Below the pieces are notes generated by a model. That model was given only the letters and a program-made list of their open reading frames with translations, had not been told where the DNA came from and did not search any database. 64,000 nt of DNA. It comes from Deltaproteobacteria bacterium. GTDB lineage: Bacteria; Myxococcota_A; UBA9042; PHBI01; JACKFB01. This document shows, piece by piece, positions 56,380 to 64,000 of the stretch (its first letter is position 1; each line of letters opens with the position of its first letter). Location of the stretch: the NCBI GenBank assembly GCA_020632695.1, contig JACKFB010000004.1, positions 248,001-312,000 on the forward strand. The letters are read 5' to 3'. A program made the translations under genes and the position numbers.

Positions 56380-56927
56380 GAGCCGGCCGCCGGGGCGGGC
56401 GCGGCGGGCGCGGCGTCCGGGCAGGGGTGGTCGATGACGTCCGGCGGCAGCGGGCGTCCGGCGCCGGAGCGGCAGTCGCGGGTCAGCACGACGCGGCGGA
56501 CGTCGGGCTGCTCGCAGCGGTAGTCGAGGAAGCGATCGACGATGTCGGGCCGGCCGAGCTTGAGCCCGCTCACCCAGGCCTGGTGGATGGTGACGACCAG
56601 ATCCAGCGGGTGGGAGCGGGTCTGGCCGTCCGGGTCGAGGCGGTCCTCGACCACGGTGGCCTCGCAGACCTCGGCGCGCTGGGCCGAGAACATGCGCCAG
56701 GCGTAGCGCTCGTCGCGGCGATCGTCGCTCATGTAATAGGTGAGCGGGATGAACACGGCGAAGCCCAGCGTGACGGCGATGAGGGCGTTGATGCGGCGGC
56801 GGGTCCGCGGCGGCGGCAGGTCCAGCGGCGGCTCGGGCTCGGCTGGCGCGCGGGGCGGCGGCGCCGGTGCCTCTTCGGCCTTGTCGGGCTTCGCCCCTGC
56901 CTTCCGCTGTCGCTTGCCCTTGCCCAC
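56376..56927 (-). CDS. Single-pass membrane protein, partner of the HTTM protein
   Basis: This 183-residue protein has a Lys-rich then Pro-rich N-terminal cytoplasmic segment, one membrane helix (about 57-75) and a C-terminal domain with three Cys and WRMFSAQR, similar to regions found beside HTTM genes. GTG 56927 is chosen because GGAGG stands just upstream on the minus strand. It overlaps the HTTM gene. Function unknown. Confidence 0.65.
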   Translation of the reverse strand: MGKGKRQRKAGAKPDKAEEAPAPPPRAPAEPEPPLDLPPPRTRRRINALIAVTLGFAVFIPLTYYMSDDRRDERYAWRMFSAQRAEVCEATVVEDRLDPDGQTRSHPLDLVVTIHQAWVSGLKLGRPDIVDRFLDYRCEQPDVRRVVLTRDCRSGAGRPLPPDVIDHPCPDAAPAAPAPAAGS

Positions 56928-57020
56928 GGGTCCTCCGGTCGCGCCCGGAAGGATGCCGCCGCTGGCTCGCGCGGGCAACCGGCCCGGCCGATCCGGGCCC
57001 GACCGGCGGCGCCAGCCGTC

Positions 57021-57047
57021 GTGACACCGGGGATCGCCCATGCTAAT
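57021..57047 (+). promoter_or_regulatory. Candidate promoter of the yebC-ruv operon
   Basis: GTGACA (57021-57026), a 15-base spacer and GCTAAT (57042-57047), about 55 bases before yebC. The spacer is short, so confidence is low. Confidence 0.3.
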
Positions 57048-57101
57048 CACCCAGGCGTCGGCAGAGCCCGGCAGCATGGGCGAAACACGAGCGGAGAGCG
57101 C

Positions 57102-57857
57102 ATGTCCGGCCACAACAAGTGGAGCACGATCAAGCACAAGAAGGCGGCCGTCGACGCCAAGCGCGGCAAGGTCTTCACCAAGCTCATCAAGGAGATCACG
57201 GTCGCCGCGCGCATGGGCGGCAGCGACATCGACGGCAACCCGCGCCTGCGCTCGGCGGTGCTGGCGTCGCGCGCGGCGAACATGCCGAACGACACCATCG
57301 ACCGGGCCGTGAAGAAGGGCGCGGGCGAGCTCGAGGGCGTGAACTACGAGGAGATCACCTACGAGGGCTATGGCCCCGAGGGGGTGGCCATCCTGGTGGA
57401 CACGGTGACCGACAACACCAACCGCACGGTGTCGGAAGTGCGGATGATCTTCAACAAGCGCGGCGGGAAGATGGCCGAGCCGGGCGCGGTGGCCTGGATG
57501 TTCGACACCAAGGGGCAGTTCCGGGTGCCGAAGGAGGCCGCCAGCTTCGAGCGCGTCTTCGAGGTGGCCGTGGAGGCGGGGGCCGAGGACGTCGAGGACG
57601 CCGGCGAGAGCTGGCTGGTGTCGACGGCGCGCGAGGACCTGTACGCGGTGACCACCGAGGTGGAGAAGGCCGGGCTGGAGGTCCAGGAGGCGCAGCTCGC
57701 GAAGGTGCCCAAGACCACGGTCGAGCTGACCGACGTGGACGCGGCGGGCAAGGTGATGAGGCTCATCGATTTCCTCGACGAGCACGACGACGTGCAGACC
57801 GTGTGGGCGAACTTCGACGTGACCGACGACGTCGCGGCGCAGCTCGACAGCGAGTAG
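57102..57857 (+). CDS. yebC: YebC/PmpR-family protein
   Basis: This 251-residue protein begins with the family signature MSGHNKWSTIKHKKAAVDAK and continues with RKGAGELEG-type and YEGYGPEGVAI motifs. YebC-family proteins bind DNA or the ribosome and have been described both as regulators and as factors that ease translation of proline stretches. ATG 57102 has GGAG at 57093-57096. It leads the ruvC-ruvA-ruvB operon, a very common order. Confidence 0.96.
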   Translation: MSGHNKWSTIKHKKAAVDAKRGKVFTKLIKEITVAARMGGSDIDGNPRLRSAVLASRAANMPNDTIDRAVKKGAGELEGVNYEEITYEGYGPEGVAILVDTVTDNTNRTVSEVRMIFNKRGGKMAEPGAVAWMFDTKGQFRVPKEAASFERVFEVAVEAGAEDVEDAGESWLVSTAREDLYAVTTEVEKAGLEVQEAQLAKVPKTTVELTDVDAAGKVMRLIDFLDEHDDVQTVWANFDVTDDVAAQLDSE

Positions 57858-57861
57858 GCCG

Positions 57862-58356
57862 GTGCGGGTCCTCGGCGTCGATCCGGGCACCCTGGCGACG
57901 GGCTGGGGGGTCATCAGCGTGGCCGGGCGGGCGCTGACGCACGTCGAGCACGGGGTCATCCGGACCCAGGCCAGCGACCCGCTCTGGGTGCGGCTGCAGG
58001 TGATCCACCGGGCCCTGGTCGAGGTCATCGAGCGGCTGCGGCCCGACGCGCTGGCGCTGGAGCAGTGCTTCGTGTCGAAGAACATCCAGTCGGCGCTGAA
58101 GCTGGGGCACACGCGCGGCGCCGTGATGATCGCGGCCAGCGCCGGACAGGTGGCCATCGCCGAGTACACGGCCAGCCAGGTGAAGGCGACCGTCGGCGGG
58201 GGCGGGCGGGCGTCGAAGCAGCAGATGCAGGAGATGGTGCGGGTGCACCTGCGGCTCGGGCAGCTCGCCCCCGAGGACGCGTCGGACGCGCTGGCGGCGG
58301 CCATCTGCCACGCCCAGGCGGCGGCGTTCCAGCGGGCGCTGGCGGGGGCGCGGTGA
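57862..58356 (+). CDS. ruvC: Holliday junction resolvase RuvC
   Basis: This 164-residue nuclease cuts Holliday junctions symmetrically. Acidic active-site residues lie in LGVDPG (Asp7), ALEQCF, and near the C terminus in EDASDALAAAICH. The GTG start is 4 bases after yebC, and the stop overlaps ruvA by 4 bases. Length is normal. Confidence 0.96.
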   Translation: MRVLGVDPGTLATGWGVISVAGRALTHVEHGVIRTQASDPLWVRLQVIHRALVEVIERLRPDALALEQCFVSKNIQSALKLGHTRGAVMIAASAGQVAIAEYTASQVKATVGGGGRASKQQMQEMVRVHLRLGQLAPEDASDALAAAICHAQAAAFQRALAGAR

Positions 58357-58967
58357 TCGGCTGGCTGCGAGGGGTGCTGCGGCACACGGGCGACGGCGTG
58401 CTCATCGTCGACGTGGGCGGGGTCGGCTACGAGGTGCACGTGCCGCTGGGGACGGCGGCCGACGTGCCGCTCGGCGGCGAGGTGCAGCTGTGGGTACACA
58501 CCCACGTGCGTGAGGAGATGCTGGCGCTCTTCGGTTTCGAGACGCTGGCCCAGCGCGAGGTCTTCGAGGTGCTCATCGGGGTGACCGGAGTGGGCCCGAA
58601 GCTGGCGGTCGGCATCCTGGGCGACATCTCGACCGAGGGGCTGCATCAGGCGGTGGAGACCGGTGACTCCAAGCGCCTCAAGAAGGTGTCGGGCATCGGC
58701 CCGCGGCTGGCGGACCGGCTGGGGCTCGAGCTGAAGGGCAAGCTCGGGAAGATCAGCGGCCTCGGCGCGGGGGCGCCGGCCAGCACGCCCCAGGCGACGC
58801 GCCTGGCGGCCGGGGACGTCTGGGGCGACCTGGAGAGCGCGCTGACCAACCTGCAGTATCGCCCCATCGAGGTGCAGTCGGCGCTGGGCCAGGTGCGGCG
58901 CGAGCACCCCGACGCCACCGACTTCGACATGCTGCTGCGGGCCTCGCTGGCGGCGCTGCGGAGGTAG
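58353..58967 (+). CDS. ruvA: Holliday junction branch-migration protein RuvA
   Basis: This 204-residue protein has the N-terminal OB fold (MIGWLRG, VGYEVHVPL), tandem helix-hairpin-helix motifs (GVTGVGPKLAVGIL and KVSGIGPRLADRL), and a C-terminal RuvB-binding domain after a flexible linker. It tetramerises on the junction. GTG 58353 overlaps the ruvC stop. Confidence 0.96.
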   Translation: MIGWLRGVLRHTGDGVLIVDVGGVGYEVHVPLGTAADVPLGGEVQLWVHTHVREEMLALFGFETLAQREVFEVLIGVTGVGPKLAVGILGDISTEGLHQAVETGDSKRLKKVSGIGPRLADRLGLELKGKLGKISGLGAGAPASTPQATRLAAGDVWGDLESALTNLQYRPIEVQSALGQVRREHPDATDFDMLLRASLAALRR

Positions 58968-58970
58968 CCG

Positions 58971-59999
58971 ATGGCCGACGACGACATCCGCGAGGTGGCC
59001 CCGGCCGCGCTCGGCGACGACGAGGGCTACGACCGCGCGCTGCGGCCGCGCAGCTTCGAGGACTACGTCGGCCAGCCCGACATGATCGCCAACCTGAAGG
59101 TCTTCGTGCGCGCCGCCCGCAACCGGCAGGAGGCCGTCGACCACATCATGTTCTGCGGGCCGCCCGGCCTGGGCAAGACGACGCTGGCCCACATCATCGC
59201 CAACGAGATGGGCTCGGACATCGTCATCACCTCGGGGCCCGCCATCGAGCGAAAGGGCGACCTGGCCGGCATCCTGACCAACCTCAAGCCGCGCGACGTG
59301 CTCTTCATCGACGAGATCCACCGCCTCAACCCGGTGGTCGAGGAGAACCTCTATCCGGCGATGGAGGACTTCCACTACGACCTGGTCATCGGCGAGGGCG
59401 CCTACGCCCGCAACATGAAGATCCAGCTCCCCCCGTTCACGCTGGTCGGCGCCACCACGCGCCAGGGGATGCTGACCAGCCCGCTCTGGGACCGCTTCGG
59501 CATCGTCAACCGGCTCGAGTACTACGCCATCGAGGAGCTGGCGACCATCGTGCGTCGCTCGGCGCGCCTGCTCGACATCGCCATCGACGAGAGCGGCTGC
59601 CACGCCATCGCCCGCCGCGCCCGAGGCACGCCGCGGGTCGCCAACCGCCTGCTTCGGCGCGTGCGCGACTTCGCCGAGGTCGAGGGCGACGGCAGCATCG
59701 GCGACGCCATGGCCGACCACGCCCTTCAGCGCATGCAGGTGGACGCCGCCGGCCTGGACCCCATGGACCGCGCCTACCTCAGCACCATGGTCGAGAAGTT
59801 CGCCGGCGGCCCGGTAGGCGTCGACACCATGAGCGCCGCCCTGAGCGAAGCCCGCGGCACCCTCGAGGACGTCATCGAGCCCTACCTCATCCGCGAGGGC
59901 TACCTGCAACGCACCGCCCGAGGGCGCCTGGCCACCCCACTGGCCTGGCAGCACCTCGGCCTGCGCATGCCCAAGCCCCCCCAAGGCTCGCTCATCTGA
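58971..59999 (+). CDS. ruvB: Holliday junction branch-migration ATPase RuvB
   Basis: This 342-residue AAA+ motor has LRPRSFEDYVGQ near the N terminus, Walker A GPPGLGKTT, Walker B LFIDEIHRL, sensor GATTRQGMLTSPLWDRFG with the arginine finger, and a C-terminal winged helix. It starts 3 bases after ruvA. It ends the operon; the next 107 bases carry an AT-rich palindrome belonging to the following gene. Confidence 0.97.
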   Translation: MADDDIREVAPAALGDDEGYDRALRPRSFEDYVGQPDMIANLKVFVRAARNRQEAVDHIMFCGPPGLGKTTLAHIIANEMGSDIVITSGPAIERKGDLAGILTNLKPRDVLFIDEIHRLNPVVEENLYPAMEDFHYDLVIGEGAYARNMKIQLPPFTLVGATTRQGMLTSPLWDRFGIVNRLEYYAIEELATIVRRSARLLDIAIDESGCHAIARRARGTPRVANRLLRRVRDFAEVEGDGSIGDAMADHALQRMQVDAAGLDPMDRAYLSTMVEKFAGGPVGVDTMSAALSEARGTLEDVIEPYLIREGYLQRTARGRLATPLAWQHLGLRMPKPPQGSLI

Positions 60000-60052
60000 C
60001 CGGCGGCCGCGCCACTCAGCCGCCCGGCCCGCCGGGACCTCGCTCTCGCATC

Positions 60053-60085
60053 TGACAAATCGAAAATCCAATTTTCAATCTGTCA
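60053..60085. promoter_or_regulatory. AT-rich inverted repeat before the DUF4143 ATPase
   Basis: TGACAAATCGAAAAT (60053-60067) and ATTTTCAATCTGTCA (60071-60085) are inverted copies with 2 mismatches around a CCA centre, ending 21 bases before the ATG. It stands out in DNA that is otherwise over 70% GC. It could be the operator, and may include the promoter, of the gene. Confidence 0.6.
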
Positions 60086-60106
60086 CGACCGCGCTAAGCT
60101 GACGTG

Positions 60107-61288
60107 ATGATTCCACGTCGCCTGGCTCCACTCCTCGAGGAGGCCGCCCTGGGCTTCCCGGTCGTCACGGTGACCGGGCCTCGCCAGTCCGGGAAGACGA
60201 CGCTGTGCCGAGCGACCTTCCCGGAGCTGGTGTGGGTGTCGTTGGAGGATCCCGACCACCGGGAGTATGCCCGCGTCGACCCCCGCGGGTTCCTGCATAC
60301 GTGGCGTGAGGGCGCCATCATCGACGAGATCCAGCGCGTGCCGGAGCTGGTCTCCTACCTCCAGACCGAGGTCGACCGCGACCCCCGTCCCGGACGCTTC
60401 GTGCTGACCGGCTCCGAGCACCTCTCGCTGTCGCAGGCGACCTCGCAGTCGCTCGCGGGGAGGACGGCCATCCTCCACCTGCTGCCGCTCTCCTGGCGCG
60501 AGCTCCAGGCGACTCCGGCCAAGGACGATGACCTCGACACGACGCTGTGGCGGGGCGGCTACCCGGCGATTTTCGACCGACAGCTCACGCCTGACCGCTG
60601 GCACGCAGCGTACGCCGCCACCTACGTGGAGCGCGACGTGCGCCAGCTCCGTGAGATCGGTGACCTCTCGGCCTTCCAGGACTTCCTGGCGCTATGCGCG
60701 GGCCGATCGGGGCAGCTCCTCAATCTCTCGGCGCTAGGCGGTGACGCCGGTATCACCCAGCCCACGGCCCGCGCGTGGGTGTCCGTCCTCGAGGCGTCCT
60801 GGCTCGCGCTGCGCCTGCGACCCTGGCACCGCAACCTGGGCAAGCGTCTGGTCAAGACGCCCAAGCTCTACTTCTACGACACGGGGCTTCTGTGCTGGCT
60901 CCTGGGCATCCGCGAGCCGGAGCAGCTCGCCGCTCACCCCTTGCGGGGCGCCATCTTCGAGACCTGGGTCGTCAGTGAGCTCCTCAAGGAGCACTACCAC
61001 CGCGGAATCTCACCGAGAGCGTCCTTCTACAGGGATCAGCGGGGGCTCGAAGTGGACCTGCTGGTCGAGCGCACCGCCGACGTGCTGGCCGTGGAGGCGA
61101 AGTCGGGGCGCACCGCGGCCGCCGACTTCTGGCGGCCGCTGGCCGAGCTGCAGTTGCTGTGGCAGGAGCCCATCAACCCCCGCCCCCTGCGCTCGGCCGT
61201 GGTGTACGGCGGTGACCAGCCGCAGCACCGCAGCGGCGGCGAGCTGGTCCCCTGGAACCGGGTCCACACCCTCCTCGACGAGCCCTGA
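60107..61288 (+). CDS. AAA-type ATPase with DUF4143 domain
   Basis: This 393-residue protein has Walker A GPRQSGKTT at 24-32, Walker B AIIDEIQRVPEL, an AAA_14-type core, and a C-terminal DUF4143 domain (about 190-345) with the PKLYFYDTGLLCWLLG and VDLLVE stretches. The end of that domain resembles a nuclease fold with D-x-E-x-K (VLAVEAKSG). The family is widespread, often mobile, and of unknown role, with links to defence or regulation proposed. GTG 60104 is an alternative start. A hexamer tract follows the stop at once. Confidence 0.88.
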   Translation: MIPRRLAPLLEEAALGFPVVTVTGPRQSGKTTLCRATFPELVWVSLEDPDHREYARVDPRGFLHTWREGAIIDEIQRVPELVSYLQTEVDRDPRPGRFVLTGSEHLSLSQATSQSLAGRTAILHLLPLSWRELQATPAKDDDLDTTLWRGGYPAIFDRQLTPDRWHAAYAATYVERDVRQLREIGDLSAFQDFLALCAGRSGQLLNLSALGGDAGITQPTARAWVSVLEASWLALRLRPWHRNLGKRLVKTPKLYFYDTGLLCWLLGIREPEQLAAHPLRGAIFETWVVSELLKEHYHRGISPRASFYRDQRGLEVDLLVERTADVLAVEAKSGRTAAADFWRPLAELQLLWQEPINPRPLRSAVVYGGDQPQHRSGGELVPWNRVHTLLDEP

Positions 61289-61289
61289 G

Positions 61290-61726
61290 CGTCGGCCCCG
61301 GCCCCGGCCCCGGACTCGGTCTCGGCCCCGGACTCGGTCTCGGCCCCGGCCCCGGCCCCGGCCTCGGTCTCGGCCTCGGCCCCGGCCCCGGCCCCGGCCC
61401 CGGCCTCGGCCCCGGCCCCGGCCCCGGTCACGGCCCCGGCCCCGGCCTCGGCCCCGGTCGGCCTCGGCCCCTGGTCTCGGCCCCTGGCCTCGGTCTCAGT
61501 CTCGGCCCCTGGCCTCGGTCTCGGCCCCGGCCTCGGAGTCGGTCTCGGAGTCGGCCTCGGTCTCGGCCCCGGCCCCGGCCCCGGCCTCGGTCTCGGTCTC
61601 GGCCCCGGCCCCGGCCCCGGCCTCGGCCTCGGCCTCGGCCCCGGCCCCGGCCCCGGCCGCGGTCCCGGGCTCGGTCGGCCCCGGCCCCGGCCCCGGCCCC
61701 GGCCCCGGCCCCGGCCCCGGTCTCAG
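61290..61726 (-). repeat. Third intergenic GGNC(T/C)C hexanucleotide tract
   Basis: About 440 bases of GGCCCC, GGCCTC and GGTCTC units start right after the DUF4143 stop. This copy is richer in GGCCCC than the others and shows no 160-bp block beside it. Bases 61727-61884 hold no gene; nothing clear is seen there. Confidence 0.88.
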
Positions 61727-61884
61727 CCCCTCCCCGAAAACCCTCGAAGCCCTGTCGACAGCCGCTCCCCGGCCATGCAATCGTGCCCTTTCGCGGAGTC
61801 CCGCTTCGCGCCCCCTCGCCTCGAAGACGCGTACGAAGTGTGTCGTCGCGGTCCCGAGGCCCCGTCAGGACGCAAGGACTCCTC

Positions 61885-62955
61885 ATGGCTGAAACCCCAC
61901 TCCGCATCGCCGCCCTGACCGCACTGCTGCTCGCCACCGCCGGCCCGGCCCAGGCCATCACCGAGGTCGAGCTCATCGCCCACGCGCGAAAGGGCGAGCC
62001 CGCCTCCCTGCTCATCCAGCGCATCGAGGCGGACCGCACGGTCTTCCGCATCGGCGACAAGGACATCGAGCGGCTGCTCGAGGCCGGCCTCCCCCGCGAC
62101 GTCATCATGTTCATGCGCGAGACGCCGGCACGCTTCAGCGCCCCGAGTGAAGACGAGCCCCCGGCCGGCGAGGCGCCCGCGCCCTCCGCAGAGGCGAGGA
62201 CCTCGGTGGCCGAGCTCGTGAAGCTCGTGAAGAGCGGCTCCAGCGACGCGGCCATCGTCACCAAGCTCGCCCACCTGCCCCCGCTGGTCGAGCTCACCAG
62301 CCGCGACGCGGACCGGCTCCACGAGGCCGGCGCCTCGCCCGCGCTGCTGCGCTACCTGCTCGCGAAGTCCGAGCGCGACCAGCCGTTGGCCTTGGGTCCC
62401 CCAACGGCCCCCACCCGACGCGCCGCCGCCGAGCGTCGCGCCTCCGCCGCGACCTCGAAGTCGCCCGCCGCCCCGCCCTCGGAGTCCTTCACCGACTCGG
62501 GCAACCTCATCTTCTCCGGCGGCTTCGCCGTCGACCGCAAGGTGCCCAAGGACGGCAGCTCCAGCACCGAGCTCATCCTGACCCCATCCCTCGGCATCTT
62601 CGTGGCGAACGGTTTCCTCCTCGAGGCGGGGCTCGCCTTCGCGGTGCGGGAAGGCTCGGACGGCTTCGGCATCCGGTTCGCCCCGGGCTACTACGCCAAG
62701 CTCGGCGGCGGAACCCTCGCGCTCTTCGGGCAGGCCGTCCTCGGCTTCGAGAAGTCGGGCTCCCTCAAGGCCCCGGCCGGCGGCTTCCGCGTCGGCCTGG
62801 CCATCGCCCCCGGAAAGGACGTTGGCCCCCTCATCCGCATCGGCCCGACGCTCTTGTGGACCAAGGTCACCACCCAGTCCGAATTCCTCGACGAGTCCAT
62901 CTCGTCCAAAGCCCGCGTCATGACCTTCGGCACTGACATCGGCCTCTGGTTCTGA
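61885..62955 (+). CDS. Exported protein with outer-membrane-type C-terminal domain
   Basis: This 356-residue protein has a signal peptide ending in GPAQA (about residue 22), two helical repeats (about 25-70 and 100-155: VELIAHARKGEPASLLIQRI and VAELVKLVKSGSSDAAIVTKL), a low-complexity linker, and a beta-rich C-terminal half ending in Trp-Phe like outer-membrane proteins. The paired helical repeats resemble each other and may bind a partner in the periplasm. Function unknown. Confidence 0.68.
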   Translation: MAETPLRIAALTALLLATAGPAQAITEVELIAHARKGEPASLLIQRIEADRTVFRIGDKDIERLLEAGLPRDVIMFMRETPARFSAPSEDEPPAGEAPAPSAEARTSVAELVKLVKSGSSDAAIVTKLAHLPPLVELTSRDADRLHEAGASPALLRYLLAKSERDQPLALGPPTAPTRRAAAERRASAATSKSPAAPPSESFTDSGNLIFSGGFAVDRKVPKDGSSSTELILTPSLGIFVANGFLLEAGLAFAVREGSDGFGIRFAPGYYAKLGGGTLALFGQAVLGFEKSGSLKAPAGGFRVGLAIAPGKDVGPLIRIGPTLLWTKVTTQSEFLDESISSKARVMTFGTDIGLWF

Positions 62956-63074
62956 CCGCCCGCTCCGCCGCCGCCGCGAACAGCTGACCCGCGCCCGGGT
63001 CGCACTCCGCCACCCGCCCGCCGCTGGCACCGGGCTGCCCTTGCGGCCTCTCGGCGCATCGGCGACGCTCTCCG

Positions 63075-63392
63075 GTGCGCCCGAAGCCGAGGAGCCTCGT
63101 CATCGCCAAGCCACCGTACACCCGCGTCGCGGTGGTCCAGCTCGACTACATCCCGGCGGCCCTGATCGACCACCGCTCGCCGCTGGAGGACCCAGCCTTC
63201 GCGCTGGCCAAGGGCGACTCCCTGGAGCCCGCCGGCGGCTGCCCCCCGGCCTTCAGCGAGCGCCTCAAGGCCCTGCGCACCCGCATCCGGACCACCTACG
63301 GCGAGCAGCTCTGGCTACGGATCCAGGCGATCCTCCAGACCTCCCGCGCCCGCGGCGTCGAAATCCTGCTATTCCCCGAGTACCAGGAGCCC
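63075..63392 (+). pseudogene. Truncated nitrilase-like (carbon-nitrogen hydrolase) gene
   Basis: Only about 106 residues of an apparent C-N hydrolase remain, ending in GVEILLFPEYQEP; the FPE Glu would be the first catalytic residue. Lys and Cys of the triad are absent. Beyond 63392 the sequence suddenly becomes AT-rich and the frame runs into an unrelated short tail stopping at 63446. The junction is followed by a Fic gene, so an insertion or rearrangement cut the gene. The rest may lie beyond the window. Confidence 0.6.
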
Positions 63393-63409
63393 GATTCGGT
63401 TGTTGTCAG

Positions 63410-63442
63410 CGAATTACTAGATTGTGCTAAATTAGTAGTTCG
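63410..63442. promoter_or_regulatory. AT-rich imperfect inverted repeat before the Fic gene
   Basis: CGAATTACTAGATT (63410-63423) and AAATTAGTAGTTCG (63429-63442) are inverted copies matching at 11 of 14 positions, ending 25 bases before the Fic ATG. It lies in the only clearly AT-rich segment of this end of the window. A repressor site is likely. Confidence 0.5.
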
Positions 63443-63467
63443 GTAGTAGTTCGCAGGACGCAAACCG

Positions 63468-64000
63468 ATGAAAGTCCCGAAGGTCCCGCCGAGCCGGGCT
63501 GAACTCTGGGCCAAGGTCCACGACCCAGAGCGCGTGTTCAAGGTCTTCGTCACCTCGGGCGAACTCAGTTCTGGCCATGCCGAACGGTACTTGAGTTGGG
63601 ACGAGTTGCTCCGCCGAGAGCCGCCCGGCGACCTCACCCACGAGGAGTGGTGGCTTGCGGAGAAGCTCCATCGCGAGCGAGGCAGGCGCTTGGTGCCTGT
63701 TCGCGACAAGGCTGGAGCGCCCTTCAGCTACTGCCTCGTGGATCCCATCCCTGAGCGTTTGCACGTCATCGACCAGGGGGCGGGCGGGCGCATCGAGATG
63801 CCCAAGGAGATCGCGAACCCTGACACGAAGGATCGGTACTACGTCAGTTCGCTCATCGAAGAGGCCATCACTTCCAGCCAGATCGAGGGAGCGACCACGA
63901 CGCGGCGGGTTGCGCAGGAGATGTTGCGAACTGGCCGGGAGCCGCGTGATCACAGCGAACGGATGATTGCCAACAACTTCCGCACCATGCAGCGCATCGG
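63468..64000 (+). CDS. Fic-family protein, N-terminal part (runs off the window)
   Basis: An open frame of at least 177 residues starts at ATG 63468 and has no stop before the edge. Residues 136-141 (SSQIEG) within SLIEEAITSSQIEG are the inhibitory helix motif S/T-x-x-x-E-G/N, with Glu140 blocking ATP. This places the protein among class II Fic proteins, whose inhibitory helix precedes the Fic core. Fic domains transfer AMP or related groups to target proteins. The HPFxxGNG catalytic motif would lie beyond the window. GC content is lower than in neighbours, suggesting transfer. Confidence 0.82.
   Translation, partial: MKVPKVPPSRAELWAKVHDPERVFKVFVTSGELSSGHAERYLSWDELLRREPPGDLTHEEWWLAEKLHRERGRRLVPVRDKAGAPFSYCLVDPIPERLHVIDQGAGGRIEMPKEIANPDTKDRYYVSSLIEEAITSSQIEGATTTRRVAQEMLRTGREPRDHSERMIANNFRTMQRI

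Noticed and set aside
56376..60071. A 1231-residue minus-strand frame across yebC and the ruv genes
   Set aside because: It is the antisense of four well-identified genes. Only its last 183 residues (56376-56927) are a real gene.

Overview
The window is a very GC-rich (roughly 70% or more by eye) bacterial chromosome segment. Several traits point to Myxococcota (Deltaproteobacteria in the older scheme): many lipoproteins with acidic or Cys-rich tails, Lamin-tail-domain proteins, a free-standing four-helix-bundle S23 gene, a multiheme lipoprotein, and TonB-type and outer-membrane systems. This placement is inferred from style and gene families; no rRNA gene is present to confirm it. Only a short stretch at the far right looks visibly foreign (lower GC, Fic gene).

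Layout. 1-7.4 kb: the end of a TetR regulator with a coupled aldehyde dehydrogenase, a Cys-rich lipoprotein, then a tightly overlapped envelope operon ending in an amidase/M23-like cell-wall protein. 7.4-17.6 kb: a translation and replication locus. Four tRNA-Ser genes (all four serine isoacceptors), tRNA-Arg(ACG), tadA (which modifies that tRNA) and SRP RNA are followed by dnaX-ebfC-recR; on the other strand lie serS, an RNase E/G gene with a broken-looking low-complexity tail, and a small lipoprotein. 17.6-31.7 kb: membrane and glycan genes, a CYTH protein, DUF2339, a methyltransferase/glycosyltransferase pair, pheS-pheT, and murC-murD. 31.9-35.3 kb: a cytochrome/metallophosphatase-like fusion and an unusual TPP enzyme. 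35.3-37.7 kb: an S23 gene between two long hexanucleotide tracts and inside a strong inverted repeat. 37.7-46.6 kb: trmL, a zinc-finger ParA, an outer-membrane protein, a ComEA-like protein, glpK, rho, rpmE and prfA. 46.6-52.8 kb: an outer-membrane helix-hairpin-helix barrel, a Lamin-tail lipoprotein and a secreted nuclease. 52.9-60 kb: tonB-exbD-exbB, an HTTM-type membrane protein, and yebC-ruvC-ruvA-ruvB. 60-64 kb: accessory genes, namely a DUF4143 ATPase, a hexamer tract, an outer-membrane protein, a truncated nitrilase-like gene and the start of a Fic gene.

Most notable. First, a GAGNCC/GGNCTC hexanucleotide repeat occurs at four sites. At two of them it is joined to a conserved block of about 160 bp in the same relative orientation. 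One of those copies lies inside dnaX, in frame, and encodes much of its linker. The other lies beside the S23 gene. The ribosome-binding site of S23 is in one arm of an inverted repeat that could hide it in read-through transcripts. Together these look like an undescribed repeat-plus-S23 element. Second, the serine tRNA/serS/tadA/SRP/dnaX-recR locus resembles the dnaX region of Bacillus. Third, there are strong regulatory signals: a C-rich rho leader, a helically phased GTCCC array, and AT-rich palindromes upstream of the DUF4143 and Fic genes.
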